64,000 bases of DNA from Geopseudomonas sagittaria (GCF_900115715.1 NZ_FOXM01000004.1:62001-126000); one strand, 5' to 3'; counted from the first letter of the stretch, positions 23,162 through 37,006 are shown. Notes: generated by a model from the sequence alone, not told the origin. Numbers and translations: made by a program.

Positions 23162-25870
23162 ATGGCCACTATCCACGTAGACGGCAAGTCGTTCGAAGTC
23201 GATGGCGCAGACAACCTGTTGCAGGCCTGTCTGTCCCTCGGCCTCGACATTCCCTACTTCTGCTGGCACCCGGCGCTGGGCAGCGTCGGCGCCTGCCGCC
23301 AGTGCGCGGTGAAGCAGTACAACGACGAGAACGACACCCGCGGGCGCATCGTCATGTCCTGCATGACGCCCGCCAGCGACAAGTCCTGGATCTCCATCGA
23401 CGACGAGGAAGCCAAGCGTTTTCGCGAAAGCGTCGTCGAATGGCTGATGACCAACCACCCGCACGACTGCCCGGTGTGCGAGGAAGGCGGCCACTGTCAC
23501 CTGCAGGACATGACGGTGATGACCGGCCACAACAAGCGCCGCTACCGCTTCACCAAGCGCACCCACCAGAACCAGGACCTCGGCCCGTTCATCGCCCACG
23601 AGATGAACCGCTGCATCGCCTGCTACCGCTGCGTGCGCTACTACAAGGACTATGCCGGCGGCGAGGATCTGGGCGTCTACGGCGCCCACGACAACGTCTA
23701 CTTCGGCCGCGTCGAGGACGGCGTGCTGGAGAGCGAGTTCTCCGGCAACCTGGTCGAGGTCTGCCCGACCGGCGTGTTCACCGACAAGACCCACTCCGAG
23801 CGCTACAACCGCAAGTGGGACATGCAGTTCGCGCCGAGCATCTGTCAGCAGTGCAGCGTCGGCTGCAATACCAGCCCCGGCGAGCGCTACGGCGAGATCC
23901 GCCGCATCGAGAACCGCTTCAACGGCTCGGTGAACCACTACTTCCTCTGCGACCGCGGCCGCTTCGGCTACGGCTACGTCAACCGCGAGGACCGTCCGCG
24001 CCAGCCCCTGCTCGGTAGCGCCAAGCTCGGCATCGACGCCGCGCTGGACCAGGCCGCCGCCCTGCTCGAGGGCCGCAAGGTGATCGGCATCGGCTCGCCG
24101 CGCGCCAGCCTGGAAAGCAACTTCGCCCTGCGCGAGCTGGTCGGTGCCGGCAACTTCTACAGCGGCATCGCCGCCAGCGAACTGGAAAACCTGCGCCTGA
24201 TCCGCGAGCTGCTGGACAACGGCCCGCTGCCGACCCCGTCGCTGCGCGAGCTCGAGGACTTCGACGCGGTGTTCGTGCTCGGCGAGGACCTCACCCAGAC
24301 CGCGCCGCGCATCGCCCTGGCCCTGCGCCAGGCGACCAAGGGCAAGGCCAGCGAGATCGCCGCCGCGGCGAAGATCCCCGAGTGGCACCAGCTGGCGGTG
24401 CAGAACGTCGCCCAGAAGGCGCTCAATCCGCTGTTCATCGCCAGCGTCACCGCCACCCGTCTGGACGACGCCGCCGAGGAGTGCGTGCGCGCCGCCCCGG
24501 ACGACCTGGCCCGCCTCGGCTTCGCCGTGGCGCATGCCATCGACCCGAGTGCCCCGGCCGTGGCCGGCTTGGATGCCGAGGCCGCGGCGCTGGCCGAGCG
24601 CATCGCCGCCGCGCTGCTGGCCGGCCAGCGTCCGCTGATCGTCGCCGGCGCCTCGCTGGGCTCCCAGGCGCTGCTCGAGGCCGCCGGCAACATCGCCAAG
24701 GCGCTCAAGCAGCGCGAGAAGCACGCCGGCCTCAGCCTGGTCGTCAATGAGGCCAACAGCCTGGGCCTCGCCCTGCTGGGTGGCGAATCGGTGGACGCCG
24801 CGCTGGACGCCCTGACCAGCGGCCAGGCCGACGCCGTGGTGGTGCTGGAAAACGACCTGTACCGCCGCGCCGACTCGGCCAAGGTCGACGCCGCGCTCAA
24901 CGCCGCCCAGGCGCTGATCGTCGCCGACCATCAGCACACCGCCACCAGCGCCCGCGCCGACCTGGTGCTGCCGGCCGCCAGCTTCGCCGAAGGCGACGGC
25001 ACCCTGGTCAGCCAGGAAGGCCGCGCCCAGCGCTTCTTCCAGGTGTTCGACGCCAGCTACTACGACGCCGACATTCTGGTGCGCGAGGGCTGGCGCTGGC
25101 TGCACGCGCTGCACAGCACCGTGCAGGGCCGACCCGTCGACTGGACCCAGCTCGATCAGGTCACCGCGGCCTGCGCCGCCGTGCAGCCGCAGCTGGCCGG
25201 CATCAAGGACGCCGCGCCGACCGCCGCCTTCCGCATCAAGGGCCTCAAGCTGGCCCGCGAGCCGCACCGCTACAGCGGCCGCACCTCGATGCGCGCCAAC
25301 CTCGACGTGCACGAGCCGCGCCAGCCGCAGGACCCGGACAGCCCGTTCGCCTTCTCCATGGAAGGCTACGCCGGCAGCGCCGAGGCCCGCCAGCAGATCC
25401 CCTTCGCCTGGTCGCCGGGCTGGAACTCGCCGCAGGCCTGGAACAAGTTCCAGGACGAGGTCGGCGGCCACCTGCGCGCCGGCGATCCGGGCGTGCGCCT
25501 GTTCGACGCCCCGGCCAACCGTGTCGAGTGGTTCGCCGCGCCGGCCGCCCCGCTCAGCGCCGCCGGCCGCTGGCAGGTGGTCGCCCTGCACCACCTGTTC
25601 GGCAGCGACGAGACCTCCTCGCGCGCCGCGCCGGTGCAGCAGCGCATCCCGGCCGCCTACGCCGCCCTCGGCGGCGACGCCGCCGTGCGCCTGAACCTCA
25701 AGGACGGCGCCCTGCTCAGCCTGAAGGTCTCCGGCCGCGAGCTGCGCCTGCCGCTGCGGGTGATCGACGAGCTGGCCGACGGCCTGCTCGGCCTGCCCGC
25801 CGGCTTCGACGGCATCCCGCCGCTGGCCGGCAACCTGTTCGCCGAAGCCCTGCAGGAGGTGGCGCAATGA
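23162..25870 (+). CDS. nuoG: NADH-quinone oxidoreductase subunit G
   Basis: The 902-residue 75-kDa subunit that carries electrons through several iron-sulfur clusters. The N terminus is a [2Fe-2S] ferredoxin ([19 protein letters not shown]), followed by the HxxxCxxCxxxxxC site ([14 protein letters not shown]), the two [4Fe-4S] groups beginning [13 protein letters not shown] and CQQCSVGC, and a long molybdopterin-oxidoreductase-like domain without a cofactor role. Its stop overlaps nuoH (ATGA). Confidence 0.98.
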   Translation: MATIHVDGKSFEVDGADNLLQACLSLGLDIPYFCWHPALGSVGACRQCAVKQYNDENDTRGRIVMSCMTPASDKSWISIDDEEAKRFRESVVEWLMTNHPHDCPVCEEGGHCHLQDMTVMTGHNKRRYRFTKRTHQNQDLGPFIAHEMNRCIACYRCVRYYKDYAGGEDLGVYGAHDNVYFGRVEDGVLESEFSGNLVEVCPTGVFTDKTHSERYNRKWDMQFAPSICQQCSVGCNTSPGERYGEIRRIENRFNGSVNHYFLCDRGRFGYGYVNREDRPRQPLLGSAKLGIDAALDQAAALLEGRKVIGIGSPRASLESNFALRELVGAGNFYSGIAASELENLRLIRELLDNGPLPTPSLRELEDFDAVFVLGEDLTQTAPRIALALRQATKGKASEIAAAAKIPEWHQLAVQNVAQKALNPLFIASVTATRLDDAAEECVRAAPDDLARLGFAVAHAIDPSAPAVAGLDAEAAALAERIAAALLAGQRPLIVAGASLGSQALLEAAGNIAKALKQREKHAGLSLVVNEANSLGLALLGGESVDAALDALTSGQADAVVVLENDLYRRADSAKVDAALNAAQALIVADHQHTATSARADLVLPAASFAEGDGTLVSQEGRAQRFFQVFDASYYDADILVREGWRWLHALHSTVQGRPVDWTQLDQVTAACAAVQPQLAGIKDAAPTAAFRIKGLKLAREPHRYSGRTSMRANLDVHEPRQPQDPDSPFAFSMEGYAGSAEARQQIPFAWSPGWNSPQAWNKFQDEVGGHLRAGDPGVRLFDAPANRVEWFAAPAAPLSAAGRWQVVALHHLFGSDETSSRAAPVQQRIPAAYAALGGDAAVRLNLKDGALLSLKVSGRELRLPLRVIDELADGLLGLPAGFDGIPPLAGNLFAEALQEVAQ

Positions 25871-26856
25871 GCTGGCTCACACCGGAAGTGATCGCCGTCA
25901 TCGTCGGCGTGCTCAAGGCCATCGTCATCCTCCTCGCCGTGGTGGTCTGCGGCGCCCTGCTCAGCTTCGTCGAGCGCCGCCTGCTCGCCCTCTGGCAGGA
26001 CCGCTACGGTCCCAACCGGGTCGGCCCGTTCGGCATGTTCCAGATCGCCGCCGACATGCTGAAGATGTTCTTCAAGGAGGACTGGACCCCGCCGTTCGCC
26101 GACAAGCTGATCTTCACCCTGGCGCCGATCGTGGCCATGAGTGCGCTGCTGATCGCCTTCGCGGTGATCCCGATCACCGCGACCTGGGGTGTCGCCGACC
26201 TCAACATCGGCCTGCTGTTCTTCTTCGCCATGGCCGGCCTGACCGTCTACGCGGTGCTGTTCGCCGGCTGGTCGAGCAACAACAAGTTCGCCCTGCTCGG
26301 CGCCCTGCGCGCCTCGGCGCAGACGCTGTCCTACGAGGTGTTCCTCGGCCTGTCGCTGATGGGCATCGTCGCCCAGGTCGGCTCGTTCAACATGCGCGAC
26401 ATCGTCGACTACCAGGCGCAGAACCTGTGGTTCATCATTCCGCAGTTCCTCGGCTTCTGCACCTTCTTCATCGCCGGCGTGGCGGTGACCCACCGCCACC
26501 CGTTCGACCAGCCGGAGGCCGAGCAGGAACTGGCCGACGGCTACCACATCGAGTACGCGGGGATGAAGTGGGGCATGTTCTTCGTCGGCGAGTACATCGG
26601 CATCGTGCTGGTGTCGGCGCTGCTGGTGACCCTGTTCTTCGGCGGCTGGCACGGCCCGTTCGGCATCCTGCCGCAGCTGTCGTTCCTCTGGTTCGCCCTG
26701 AAGACCTGCTTCTTCATCATGCTGTTCATCCTGCTGCGTGCCTCCATCCCGCGCCCGCGCTATGACCAGATGATGTCCTTCGGCTGGAAGTTCTGCCTGC
26801 CGCTGACCCTGCTCAACCTGCTGGTGACCGGCGCCCTGGTGCTGGCCGCCCAGTAA
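25867..26856 (+). CDS. nuoH: NADH-quinone oxidoreductase subunit H
   Basis: The membrane subunit next to the quinone site, 329 residues with about eight helices. Conserved loops include [19 protein letters not shown] and the acidic [18 protein letters not shown]. Start overlaps the nuoG stop; nuoI follows after 12 bases with AAGGAG in between. Confidence 0.98.
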   Translation: MSWLTPEVIAVIVGVLKAIVILLAVVVCGALLSFVERRLLALWQDRYGPNRVGPFGMFQIAADMLKMFFKEDWTPPFADKLIFTLAPIVAMSALLIAFAVIPITATWGVADLNIGLLFFFAMAGLTVYAVLFAGWSSNNKFALLGALRASAQTLSYEVFLGLSLMGIVAQVGSFNMRDIVDYQAQNLWFIIPQFLGFCTFFIAGVAVTHRHPFDQPEAEQELADGYHIEYAGMKWGMFFVGEYIGIVLVSALLVTLFFGGWHGPFGILPQLSFLWFALKTCFFIMLFILLRASIPRPRYDQMMSFGWKFCLPLTLLNLLVTGALVLAAQ

Positions 26857-26868
26857 GGAGAAACCCCC

Positions 26869-27417
26869 ATGTTCAAATACATCGGCGAGGTGCTGCACGG
26901 CACCTGGACCCAGCTACGCAGCCTGGTGATGGTGTTCTCCCACGCCTTCCGCAAGCGCGACACCCTGCAATATCCGGAAGAACCCGTGTACCTGCCGCCG
27001 CGCTACCGCGGGCGCATCGTGCTGACCCGCGACCCCGACGGCGAGGAGCGCTGCGTGGCCTGCAACCTGTGCGCGGTGGCCTGCCCGGTCGGCTGCATCT
27101 CGCTGCAGAAGGCCGAGAAGGACGATGGTCGCTGGTATCCGGAGTTCTTCCGCATCAACTTCTCGCGCTGCATCTTCTGCGGCATGTGCGAGGAAGCCTG
27201 CCCGACCACCGCGATCCAGCTCACCCCGGACTTCGAGATGGCCGAGTACAAGCGCCAGGACCTGGTCTACGAGAAGGAAGACCTCTTGATCTCGGGCCCG
27301 GGCAAGAACCCGGACTACAACTTCTACCGCGTCGCCGGCATGGCCATCGCCGGCAAGCCGAAAGGCGCCGCGCAGGACGAGGCCGAGCCGATCAACGTGA
27401 AAGGCCTGCTGCCTTAA
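26869..27417 (+). CDS. nuoI: NADH-quinone oxidoreductase subunit I
   Basis: The 182-residue 8Fe ferredoxin subunit that carries clusters N6a and N6b between NuoG and NuoB. Ligands are Cys62/65/68 with Cys72, and Cys101/104/107 with Cys111. An amphipathic N-terminal helix (about 5-28) contacts the membrane. AAGGAG precedes the start. Confidence 0.98.
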   Translation: MFKYIGEVLHGTWTQLRSLVMVFSHAFRKRDTLQYPEEPVYLPPRYRGRIVLTRDPDGEERCVACNLCAVACPVGCISLQKAEKDDGRWYPEFFRINFSRCIFCGMCEEACPTTAIQLTPDFEMAEYKRQDLVYEKEDLLISGPGKNPDYNFYRVAGMAIAGKPKGAAQDEAEPINVKGLLP

Positions 27418-27429
27418 AGGACGGAAAAA

Positions 27430-27939
27430 ATGGAATTCGCCTTCTATTTCGCCGCCGGAGTGGCCGTGGCAGCCACCCTGCGGGTGATCACCCACACCAA
27501 CCCGGTGCACGCACTGCTCTACCTGGTGGTCTCGCTGCTCGCCGTGTCGATGACCTTCTTCGCCCTCGGCGCGCCGTTCGCCGGCGTGCTGGAGATCATC
27601 GTCTACGCCGGCGCGATCATGGTGCTGTTCGTCTTCGTGGTGATGATGCTCAACCTCGGCCCGGCCACCGCCGACCAGGAGCGCCAGTGGCTCACCCCCG
27701 GCGTGTGGATCGGCCCCGGCCTGCTCTCCGCCGCCCTGCTGGCCCTGCTGCTCTGGGTGCTGCTGGGCAACCCCGGCGGCGCCGCCATCGGCCTGCAGAC
27801 CGTCGACGCCAAGGCGGTCGGCACCCAGCTGTACGGTCCCTACCTGCTGGCGGTGGAGCTGGCCTCCATGCTGCTGCTCGCGGCGCTGGTCGCCGCCTAC
27901 CACCTCGGCCGCCACGAAGCCAAGGAGCCCACCGCATGA
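27430..27939 (+). CDS. nuoJ: NADH-quinone oxidoreductase subunit J
   Basis: A 169-residue membrane subunit with five helices; the [16 protein letters not shown] helix contains the pi-bulge region that moves during coupling. Its stop overlaps the nuoK start (ATGA at 27936-27939). Confidence 0.97.
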   Translation: MEFAFYFAAGVAVAATLRVITHTNPVHALLYLVVSLLAVSMTFFALGAPFAGVLEIIVYAGAIMVLFVFVVMMLNLGPATADQERQWLTPGVWIGPGLLSAALLALLLWVLLGNPGGAAIGLQTVDAKAVGTQLYGPYLLAVELASMLLLAALVAAYHLGRHEAKEPTA

Positions 27940-28244
27940 ATGCGATTCCCATGGAGCACGGCCTGGCCCTGGCCGCCGTGCTGTTCAGCCTCGGCCTGGT
28001 CGGCCTGATGGTGCGGCGCAACATCCTGTTCGTGCTGATGAGCCTGGAAGTGATGATGAACGCCTGCGCGCTGGCCTTCGTGGTCGCCGGCAGCCGCTGG
28101 ATCCAGGCCGACGGCCAGATCCTGTTCATTCTGGTGATCACCCTGGCCGCCGCCGAGGCCAGCATCGGCCTGGCGATCCTGCTGCAGCTGTATCGCCGCT
28201 TCAATACCCTCGATATCGACGCTGCCAGCGAGATGCGCGGATGA
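27936..28244 (+). CDS. nuoK: NADH-quinone oxidoreductase subunit K
   Basis: A 102-residue, three-helix membrane subunit with the two conserved proton-path glutamates (in [10 protein letters not shown] and [10 protein letters not shown]). Both ends overlap neighbours by four bases, with nuoJ upstream and nuoL downstream, indicating coupled translation. Confidence 0.97.
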   Translation: MNAIPMEHGLALAAVLFSLGLVGLMVRRNILFVLMSLEVMMNACALAFVVAGSRWIQADGQILFILVITLAAAEASIGLAILLQLYRRFNTLDIDAASEMRG

Positions 28245-30091
28245 ACCTACTATTCCTCACCTGTCTGTTCCCGCTGCTCGGCTGGCTGCTGCTGGCCTTC
28301 TCCCGCGGCCGTCTGTCCGAGAACCTGGCCGCGCTGATCGGCGTCGGCTCGGTGGGCCTGTCTGCGCTGACCGCCGCCTGGGTCATCTGGCAGTTCAACG
28401 TCGCGCCGCCGGAAGGCGGCGTGTACACCCAGCTGCTCTGGCAGTGGATGAACGTCGCTGGCTTCGCGCCGAACTTCACCCTGTATCTGGACGGCCTGTC
28501 GGTCACCATGCTCGGCGTGGTCACCGGCGTCGGCTTCCTGATCCACCTGTTCGCCAGCTGGTACATGCGCGGCGAGGAGGGCTACTCGCGCTTCTTCGCC
28601 TACACCAACCTGTTCATCGCCAGCATGCTGTTCCTGGTGCTGGGCGACAACCTGCTGTTCCTCTACTTCGGCTGGGAAGGCGTGGGCCTGTGCTCGTACC
28701 TGCTGATCGGCTTCTACTTCAAGCACGTGCCCAACGGCAACGCCGCGCTCAAGGCGTTCATCGTCACCCGCATCGGCGACGTGTTCATGGCCATCGGCCT
28801 GTTCATCCTGCTGCTCAACCTCGGCACCCTGAACATCCAGGAGCTGCTGGTGCTGGCGCCGCAGAAGTACGTCGAAGGTGACACCTGGCTGTGGCTGGCC
28901 ACCCTGATGCTACTCGGCGGCGCGGTCGGCAAGTCCGCCCAGCTGCCGCTGCAGACCTGGCTGGCCGACGCCATGGCCGGCCCGACCCCGGTGTCGGCGC
29001 TGATCCACGCGGCGACCATGGTCACCGCCGGCGTCTACCTGATCGCCCGCACCCACGGCCTGTTCCTGCTCACCCCGGACGTGCTGGAGCTGGTCGGCAT
29101 CGTCGGCGGCGTGACCCTGGTGCTGGCCGGCTTCACCGCGCTGGTGCAGACCGACATCAAGCGCATCCTCGCCTACTCGACCATGAGCCAGATCGGCTAC
29201 ATGTTCCTCGCCCTCGGCGTCGGCGCCTGGGACGCGGCGATCTTCCACCTGATGACCCACGCCTTCTTCAAGGCCCTGCTGTTCCTCGCCTCCGGCAGCG
29301 TGATCCACGCCTGCCACCACGAGCAGAACATCTTCCGGATGGGTGGCCTGTGGAAGAAGCTGCCGCTGGCCTACGCCAGCTTCATCGTCGGCGGCGCGGC
29401 GCTGGCCGCCCTGCCGCTGCTTACCGCCGGCTTCTACTCGAAGGACGAGATCCTCTGGGAAGCCTTCGCCAGCGGTCACAGCGGCCTGCTCTACGCCGGC
29501 CTGGCCGGTGCCTTCCTGACCTCGCTGTACACCTTCCGGCTGATCTTCATCGCCTTCCACGGCGAGGCGAAGAGCGAGGCCCACGCCGGCCACGGCATTG
29601 CCCACAACCTGCCGCTGGCGGTGCTGATCGTGCTGTCCACCGTGCTCGGCGCGCTGATCACCCCGCCGCTGGCCGGCGTGCTGCCGCAGAGCGTCGGCCA
29701 CGCCGGCGGCGAAGCCAAGCACAGCCTTGAACTGGCCTCCGGGGTCATCGCCATCGCCGGCATCGTGCTGGCCGCGCTGCTGTTCCTCGGCCAGCGCCGC
29801 TTCGCGACCGCCGTGGCACAGAGCGCGCCCGGTCGCCTGCTGTCGGCCTGGTGGTTCGCTGCCTGGGGCTTCGACTGGCTGTACGACAAGCTGTTCGTGC
29901 GTCCCTACCTGCTGATCTGCCGCCTGCTCGGCCGCGACCCGATCGACCTCAGCATCGGCCTGCTGCCGCTGCTGGCCCGCGGCGGCCATCTCGCCCTGCG
30001 CCAGAGCCAGACCGGCAACCTGCGCTGGTACGCCACCTCCATCGTCGGCGGGGCCGTGCTCGTGCTCGCCACCCTCCTGTTTCTGAATTAA
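28241..30091 (+). CDS. nuoL: NADH-quinone oxidoreductase subunit L (proton pump)
   Basis: The distal antiporter-like subunit, 616 residues with about 16 helices plus the long C-terminal lateral helix. [18 protein letters not shown] and [20 protein letters not shown] contain the channel Glu and Lys-region residues; FYSKDEILW is also intact. Its start overlaps nuoK by four bases and nuoM follows after 15. Confidence 0.98.
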   Translation: MNLLFLTCLFPLLGWLLLAFSRGRLSENLAALIGVGSVGLSALTAAWVIWQFNVAPPEGGVYTQLLWQWMNVAGFAPNFTLYLDGLSVTMLGVVTGVGFLIHLFASWYMRGEEGYSRFFAYTNLFIASMLFLVLGDNLLFLYFGWEGVGLCSYLLIGFYFKHVPNGNAALKAFIVTRIGDVFMAIGLFILLLNLGTLNIQELLVLAPQKYVEGDTWLWLATLMLLGGAVGKSAQLPLQTWLADAMAGPTPVSALIHAATMVTAGVYLIARTHGLFLLTPDVLELVGIVGGVTLVLAGFTALVQTDIKRILAYSTMSQIGYMFLALGVGAWDAAIFHLMTHAFFKALLFLASGSVIHACHHEQNIFRMGGLWKKLPLAYASFIVGGAALAALPLLTAGFYSKDEILWEAFASGHSGLLYAGLAGAFLTSLYTFRLIFIAFHGEAKSEAHAGHGIAHNLPLAVLIVLSTVLGALITPPLAGVLPQSVGHAGGEAKHSLELASGVIAIAGIVLAALLFLGQRRFATAVAQSAPGRLLSAWWFAAWGFDWLYDKLFVRPYLLICRLLGRDPIDLSIGLLPLLARGGHLALRQSQTGNLRWYATSIVGGAVLVLATLLFLN

Positions 30092-30106
30092 GGAAAACGG
30101 CCCGTC

Positions 30107-31636
30107 ATGATTCTGCCCTGGCTAATCCTGATTCCCTTCATCGGCGGCCTGCTGTGCTGGCAGGCCGAGCGCTCCAGCGCCATCCTGACCCGCTGGATCG
30201 CCCTGCTGAGCATGTCCCTGCTGCTCGGCCTCGGCCTGTGGCTGTGGGCCAGCGCCGATTTCAGCCTGGCGCCCGCGCCGGGCACCGCGCCGGCCTGGGC
30301 CTACGAGTTCCAGACGCCGTGGATCGAGCGCTTCGGCATCAGCATCCATCTGGCCCTGGACGGCCTGTCGGTGCTGATGGTGGTGCTCACCGGCCTGCTC
30401 GGCGTGCTCTCGGTGGTCTGCTCGTGGAACGAGATCCAGAAGCGCGTCGGCTTCTTCCACCTCAACCTGCTGTGGATCCTCAGTGGCGTGGTCGGCGTGT
30501 TCCTCGCCGTCGACCTGTTCCTGTTCTTCTTCTTCTGGGAAGTGATGCTGGTGCCGATGTACTTCCTCATCGCGCTCTGGGGGCACAGCGGCAGCACCGG
30601 CAAGAGCCGCATCAACGCGGCCACCAAGTTCTTCATCTACACCCAGGCCAGCGGCCTGATCATGCTGGTGGCGATCCTCGCCCTGGTGTTTGTGCACTTC
30701 GAGCAGAGCGGCGTGCTGACCTTCAACTACGCCGACCTGCTGCAGACCGAACTGGCGGCGGGCACCGAGTACCTGCTGATGCTCGGCTTCTTCGTCGCCT
30801 TCGCGGTGAAGTTCCCGGTGGTGCCGGTGCACTCCTGGCTGCCGGACGCCCACGCCCAAGCGCCGACCGCCGGCTCGGTGGATCTGGCCGGCATCCTGCT
30901 GAAGACCGCCGCCTACGGCATGATCCGCTTCTGCCTGCCGCTGTTCCCCAACGCCTCGGCGGAATTCGCGCCGATCGCCATGGGCCTTGGCGTGTTCGCC
31001 ATCGTCTACGGCGCCCTGGCAGCCTTCGCGCAGACCGACATCAAGCGCCTGATCGCCTACTCCAGCGTGTCGCACATGGGCTTCATCCTCATCGCCATCT
31101 ACTCCGGCAGCCTGCTGGCGCTGCAGGGCGCGGTAGTGCAGATGCTCGCCCACGGCCTGTCCGCCGCCGCGCTGTTCATCCTCAGCGGCCAGCTCTACGA
31201 GCGCCTGCACACCCGCGACTTCCGCGCCATGGGCGGGCTGTGGGGACGCATGCCGTGGCTGCCGGCGATCAGCCTGTTCTTCGCCGCCGCGGCGCTGGGC
31301 CTGCCCGGCACCGGCAACTTCGTCGGCGAGATCCTCGTGCTGCTCGGCACCTTCCAGAGCCAGCCGTGGATCGCCGTGCTGGCCGCCAGCGGCCTGGTGT
31401 TCGGCTCGGTGTACGCGCTGTGCATGATCCATCGCGCCTACTTCGGCCCGGCCAAGGCGGAGAGCGCCCTGCCCGGCCTGGACGCCCGCGAACTGGCCAT
31501 GGTGCTGGGTCTGGCGGTGCTGCTGATCCTGCTCGGCGTCTACCCGCAGCCGGTGCTCGACACCTCGGCCGCCAGCATGCAGGGCGTGCAGCAATGGCTG
31601 GGCGCCGCCTTCTCCCAACTTGAATCGGCCCGGTAA
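30107..31636 (+). CDS. nuoM: NADH-quinone oxidoreductase subunit M (proton pump)
   Basis: An antiporter-like subunit of 509 residues and about 14 helices. [16 protein letters not shown] and [20 protein letters not shown] contain the conserved proton-channel glutamate and the broken helix. AAGGAAAA precedes the start; nuoN follows after eight bases. Confidence 0.98.
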   Translation: MILPWLILIPFIGGLLCWQAERSSAILTRWIALLSMSLLLGLGLWLWASADFSLAPAPGTAPAWAYEFQTPWIERFGISIHLALDGLSVLMVVLTGLLGVLSVVCSWNEIQKRVGFFHLNLLWILSGVVGVFLAVDLFLFFFFWEVMLVPMYFLIALWGHSGSTGKSRINAATKFFIYTQASGLIMLVAILALVFVHFEQSGVLTFNYADLLQTELAAGTEYLLMLGFFVAFAVKFPVVPVHSWLPDAHAQAPTAGSVDLAGILLKTAAYGMIRFCLPLFPNASAEFAPIAMGLGVFAIVYGALAAFAQTDIKRLIAYSSVSHMGFILIAIYSGSLLALQGAVVQMLAHGLSAAALFILSGQLYERLHTRDFRAMGGLWGRMPWLPAISLFFAAAALGLPGTGNFVGEILVLLGTFQSQPWIAVLAASGLVFGSVYALCMIHRAYFGPAKAESALPGLDARELAMVLGLAVLLILLGVYPQPVLDTSAASMQGVQQWLGAAFSQLESAR

Positions 31637-31644
31637 GTAGCGCT

Positions 31645-33102
31645 ATGGAATTCACCACTCAACACCTGACCGCCCTGCTGCCGCTGCTGGTCACCGGCGC
31701 CACCGCGGTGGTCGTCATGCTGGCGATCGCCTGGAAGCGCCACCACGGGCAGACCTTCCTGCTCTCGGTGCTCGGCCTCAACCTGGCCCTGCTGGCGATC
31801 ATCCCGTCCCTCGGCGTGGCGCCGCTGGAGGTGACGCCGCTGCTGCGCATCGACAGCTTCGCCGCCTACTACAGCGCGCTGATCATCGCCGCCACCCTGG
31901 CCTGCCTGACCCTGACCCACGCCTATCTGGGCGGCGCGTCGGGCAAGGGCTATCCGGGCAACCGCGAGGAGCTGTACCTGCTGATGCTGCTGGCCTGCGC
32001 CGGCGGCATCGTGCTGGTCAGCGCCCAGCACCTGGCCGGTCTGTTCATCGGCCTGGAACTGCTGTCGGTGCCGACCTACGGGCTGATCGCCTACGCCTTC
32101 TTCAACCGCCGCTCGCTGGAAGCCGGCATCAAGTACATGGTGCTGTCGGCCGCCGGCTCGGCCTTCCTGCTGTTCGGCATGGCGCTGCTGTACGCCGAGT
32201 CCGGCAGCCTGAGCTTCGCCGGCATCGGCGCCTCGCTGGCCGCCGGGGAGCCGGCGCAGCTGGTGCAGATCGGTGTGGGCATGATGCTGGTCGGCCTGGC
32301 CTTCAAGCTGTCGCTGGTGCCCTTCCACCTGTGGACCCCGGACGTCTATGAGGGCGCCCCGGCGCCGGTGGCGGCGTTCCTCGCCACCGCCAGCAAGGTC
32401 GCCGTGTTCGCCGTGCTGCTGCGCCTGTACCAGATCTCCCCAGCGTTCGCCGACGGCTGGCCGGGCCAGCTGCTCAGCCTGCTGGCGGTCGCCTCGATCC
32501 TGGTCGGCAACCTGCTGGCGCTGCTGCAGAACAACCTCAAGCGTCTGCTCGGCTACTCGTCGATCGCCCACTTCGGCTACCTGCTGATCGCCCTGATCGC
32601 CAGCCAGGGCATCGCCAGCGAGGCCATCGGCGTCTACCTGTTCACCTACGTGCTGACCAGCCTGGGCGCCTTCGGGGTGATCACCCTGATGTCGACGCCC
32701 TACCAGGGTCGCGACTGTGATGCGCTGTTCGAGTACCGCGGCCTGTTCTGGCGCCGCCCGTACCTGACCGCGGTGCTGGCCACCATGATGCTGTCGCTGG
32801 CCGGCATCCCGCTGACCGCCGGCTTCATCGGCAAGTTCTACGTGGTTGCCGCCGGTGTCGAATCGCAGCAGTGGTGGCTGCTCGGCAGCCTGATCCTCGG
32901 TAGCGCCATCGCGGTGTTCTACTACCTGCGGGTGATGGTCACCCTGTTCCTGGTCGAGCCCAGCCTGCAGCGCCGCGACGCGCCGCTGCACTGGGCGCAG
33001 CGCGCCGGCGGCATCATGCTGCTGGTGGTGGCCGGGCTGACCCTGCTGCTCGGGGTCTATCCGCAGCCGCTGCTGGCGGTGGTGCAGAACGTCGGTTTCT
33101 GA
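31645..33102 (+). CDS. nuoN: NADH-quinone oxidoreductase subunit N (proton pump)
   Basis: The last gene of the operon, an antiporter-like membrane subunit of 485 residues and about 14 helices. [17 protein letters not shown] and [20 protein letters not shown] are the conserved channel segments. An intrinsic terminator follows 22 bases after its stop. Confidence 0.98.
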   Translation: MEFTTQHLTALLPLLVTGATAVVVMLAIAWKRHHGQTFLLSVLGLNLALLAIIPSLGVAPLEVTPLLRIDSFAAYYSALIIAATLACLTLTHAYLGGASGKGYPGNREELYLLMLLACAGGIVLVSAQHLAGLFIGLELLSVPTYGLIAYAFFNRRSLEAGIKYMVLSAAGSAFLLFGMALLYAESGSLSFAGIGASLAAGEPAQLVQIGVGMMLVGLAFKLSLVPFHLWTPDVYEGAPAPVAAFLATASKVAVFAVLLRLYQISPAFADGWPGQLLSLLAVASILVGNLLALLQNNLKRLLGYSSIAHFGYLLIALIASQGIASEAIGVYLFTYVLTSLGAFGVITLMSTPYQGRDCDALFEYRGLFWRRPYLTAVLATMMLSLAGIPLTAGFIGKFYVVAAGVESQQWWLLGSLILGSAIAVFYYLRVMVTLFLVEPSLQRRDAPLHWAQRAGGIMLLVVAGLTLLLGVYPQPLLAVVQNVGF

Positions 33103-33124
33103 GCCATACCGCGGGCATGAAAAA

Positions 33125-33157
33125 GCCGGTCGGGGGTTGCCCCGACCGGCTTTTTTT
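33125..33157 (+). terminator. Terminator of the nuo operon
   Basis: An 11-bp stem GCCGGTCGGGG/CCCCGACCGGC (33125-33135 and 33140-33150) with a 4-base loop followed by seven T; four or five A precede it, so it may also work on the minus strand. Confidence 0.95.
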
Positions 33158-33173
33158 GTTGCTGCTGCCTGCG

Positions 33174-33286
33174 TAGGGTGGGTTAGCCGCGCAGCGGCGT
33201 AACCCACCATCGATGCCGCCAGGCATCGCCATGGCCGGCCTGGTGGCCAGCTCGGTGGGTTACGGCCTGCGGCCTAACCCACCCTC
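33174..33286. repeat. REP-like inverted doublet (REPIN/BIME type)
   Basis: Two palindromic units, 33177-33208 and 33254-33283, each begin GGTGGGTTA and end TAACCCACC with different cores. They face each other across a 45-base spacer, and the whole element is bounded by a 12-bp inverted repeat, AGGGTGGGTTAG (33175-33186) and CTAACCCACCCT (33274-33285). GGTGGGTTA...TAACCCACC sequences are widespread extragenic repeats in proteobacteria. It lies between the nuo terminator and the convergent creA stop. Confidence 0.8.
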
Positions 33287-33297
33287 CAGTCACGGAA

Positions 33298-33768
33298 TCA
33301 GTTCACCGCTTTGGTCCAGGGCAGGATCGGGATGGCGGTCACCGAGTTCTGCGGACTGCCTTCGATGAGGCGGTCGCTGTAGACCATGTACACCAGCGTG
33401 TTGCGCTTCTCGTCGAAGAAGCGCACCACCTGCATGGTCTTGAACACCAGCGAGGTGCGCTCCTTGAACACTTCCTCGCCGTCTTCCAGCGCCTCGCGGA
33501 AGCGGATCGGGCCGACCTGGCGGCAGGCGATCGACGCCTCGGCGCGGTCCTCGGCCAGACCCAGACCGCCCTTGATGCCGCCGGTCTTGGCCCGCGACAG
33601 GTAGCAGGTCACCCCCTCCACCTTGGGATCGTCGAACGCCTCGACGACGATCTTGTGGTTGGGGCCGAGCAGCTTGAACACCGTGGACACTTCACCGACG
33701 GTCTCGGCCTGGACGCCCGTGGCGAGCAGCGCCAGGGTGGCAACCAGCGGCTTGAGCAGCTTGTTCAT
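33298..33768 (-). CDS. creA: CreA family periplasmic protein
   Basis: A 156-residue exported protein of the CreA family, whose function is unknown although it is widespread in proteobacteria. A signal peptide is clear ([21 protein letters not shown] then ETVGEV). Conserved parts are [21 protein letters not shown], with a pair of cysteines (CYLSR and ACRQVG), and the C-terminal [21 protein letters not shown] at 33768 has GAGG six bases upstream; two ATGs just before it are too close to the proB stop. It follows proB by eight bases on the same strand. Confidence 0.93.
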   Translation of the reverse strand: MNKLLKPLVATLALLATGVQAETVGEVSTVFKLLGPNHKIVVEAFDDPKVEGVTCYLSRAKTGGIKGGLGLAEDRAEASIACRQVGPIRFREALEDGEEVFKERTSLVFKTMQVVRFFDEKRNTLVYMVYSDRLIEGSPQNSVTAIPILPWTKAVN

Positions 33769-33776
33769 GGCCATCC

Positions 33777-34895
33777 TCATACCAGCACCAGGTTGTCGCG
33801 GTGCACCAGCTCGGGCTCGTCGATGTAGCCGAGTTCCTGCTCGATGGCCTCGGTGCCCAGGCCGATGATGCGCTGGGCGTCGGCGGCGCTGTAGTTGACC
33901 AGCCCGCGCGCCACCTCGCGGCCGTCCGGGCCGAGGCAGACCACCATCTCGCCGCGGCGGAAGTTGCCGTCCACCGCGACGACGCCGACCGGCAGCAGGC
34001 TCTTGCGCTGCTCGAGCAGCGCGCGCACCGCGCCGCCGTCCAGGCTCAGGGTGCCGCGCATCTGCAGGTGGCCGGCCAGCCACTGCTTGCGCGCCGCATG
34101 CCGGCCACGCTCGGGGGTCAGCAGGGTGCCGAGGCGCTCGCCAGCCTTGAGGCGATCGAGCACCCGCTCGATGCGCCCGCCAACGATGATGGTGTTGGCC
34201 CCGGAGCGCGCGGCCAGGCGTGCGGCGCGCAGCTTGGTCTGCATGCCGCCGCGACCGAGGGCGCCGCCGGTACCGCCGGCCACGGCGTCGAGCGACGGAT
34301 CGTCGGCACGTGCCTCGAAGATCAGCTGGGCGTCGGGATTGTGCCGCGGATCGGCGTCGAACATGCCGTCGCGGTCGGTGAGGATCACCAGCAGGTCGGC
34401 TTCCACCAGGTTGGCCACCAGCGCGGCCAGGGTGTCGTTGTCGCCGAAGCGGATCTCGTCGGTGACCACCGTGTCGTTCTCGTTGATAACCGGGATCACT
34501 CCGAGGTCGACCAGGGTGCGCAGGGTGCTGCGCGCGTTGAGGTAGCGCTTGCGGTCGGAGAGGTCGTCGTGGGTCAGCAGCACCTGGGCGGTCTGCAGCT
34601 GGTGCTCGGCGAAACTCGATTCCCAGGCCTGGATCAGGCCCATCTGGCCCACCGCTGCGGCCGCCTGCAGCTCGTGGATGGTGCTCGGCCGGGCATTCCA
34701 GCCCAGCCGGCTCATCCCTGCCGCCACCGCCCCGGAGGACACCAGCACCAGCTCCACGCCGGCACGGCGCAGCGCCACCATCTGTTCGACCCACACCGCC
34801 ATGGCGTCGCGGTCGAGGCCGCGGCCGTCGGCGGTCAGCAGCGCACTGCCGATCTTCACCACCCAGCGGCGGGCCTTGCTCACCTTCTCACGCAT
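33777..34895 (-). CDS. proB: Glutamate 5-kinase
   Basis: ProB phosphorylates glutamate in the first step of proline synthesis and is normally feedback-inhibited by proline. The 372-residue product has the amino-acid kinase fold ([42 protein letters not shown]) and a C-terminal PUA domain (about 280-360). The start at 34895 rather than 34904 gives the family N terminus [16 protein letters not shown]. It lies 62 bases after obgE on the same strand; this order (obgE-proB-creA) is what I recall from P. aeruginosa. Confidence 0.97.
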   Translation of the reverse strand: MREKVSKARRWVVKIGSALLTADGRGLDRDAMAVWVEQMVALRRAGVELVLVSSGAVAAGMSRLGWNARPSTIHELQAAAAVGQMGLIQAWESSFAEHQLQTAQVLLTHDDLSDRKRYLNARSTLRTLVDLGVIPVINENDTVVTDEIRFGDNDTLAALVANLVEADLLVILTDRDGMFDADPRHNPDAQLIFEARADDPSLDAVAGGTGGALGRGGMQTKLRAARLAARSGANTIIVGGRIERVLDRLKAGERLGTLLTPERGRHAARKQWLAGHLQMRGTLSLDGGAVRALLEQRKSLLPVGVVAVDGNFRRGEMVVCLGPDGREVARGLVNYSAADAQRIIGLGTEAIEQELGYIDEPELVHRDNLVLV

Positions 34896-34957
34896 GTTCT
34901 GCAACCTTGCAATCAGGCTTGAGCGGGGCCGCCAGGCGGCCCCGCCTCACACGGACG

Positions 34958-36533
<1,576 letters not shown>

Positions 36534-36559
36534 GAGTCAATATCTCCAGTAAAAAGGGA

Positions 36560-36871
36560 TCAGGCCTGAATGCCGGTGATCTTGATTTCAGTGAACCACT
36601 GACGGTGGCCCTGACGCTTCATGTGGTGCTTGCGGCGACGGAACTTGATGATGGTCACCTTGTCGTGACGGCCTTGGGCGATCACTTCGGCGGTGACTTT
36701 GGCACCGGCCACGACCGGGGCGCCGATCTGCACGTCGTCGCCATTGGCAACCAGCAGGACCTTGTCGAAAGCAACGCTTTCGCCGGTCGCTACGTCGAGC
36801 TTTTCGATCTTGAGGAATTCGCCTTCAGCGACTTTGTACTGCTTGCCGCCGGTAACAATTACTGCGTACAT
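36560..36871 (-). CDS. rplU: 50S ribosomal protein L21
   Basis: L21 (103 residues) binds 23S rRNA. The [20 protein letters not shown] opening and the [15 protein letters not shown] basic segment are characteristic. It is the first gene of rplU-rpmA and is divergent from ispB. Confidence 0.99.
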   Translation of the reverse strand: MYAVIVTGGKQYKVAEGEFLKIEKLDVATGESVAFDKVLLVANGDDVQIGAPVVAGAKVTAEVIAQGRHDKVTIIKFRRRKHHMKRQGHRQWFTEIKITGIQA

Positions 36872-37006
36872 GGAATGTCTCCGTTAGACCTGCTCACCTG
36901 GCGCTTTAGTGAAGGAGTTATTGGCCAGCATGGCTGCATGACGCTGGAACAAGGTCGTCGATGCAATTGCGTAAGGCAGGGAGTGCCAGGGAAGTTCGGG
37001 CCGGCG

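Noticed and set aside
22544-25867. Very long antisense reading frame (over 1100 codons) opposite nuoF-nuoG
   Set aside because: It mirrors real complex I genes with clear cluster motifs. High GC with G/C third positions leaves the complementary frame free of stops. Its product is low-complexity Ala/Gly/Val/Arg/His without motifs. The same applies to other long antisense frames (for example 12119-13867 and 4224-5876).
33174-33286. Insertion sequence or attachment site
   Set aside because: There is no transposase or integrase frame, no target duplication that I can see, and only 113 bases; a REP-type repeat explains it.
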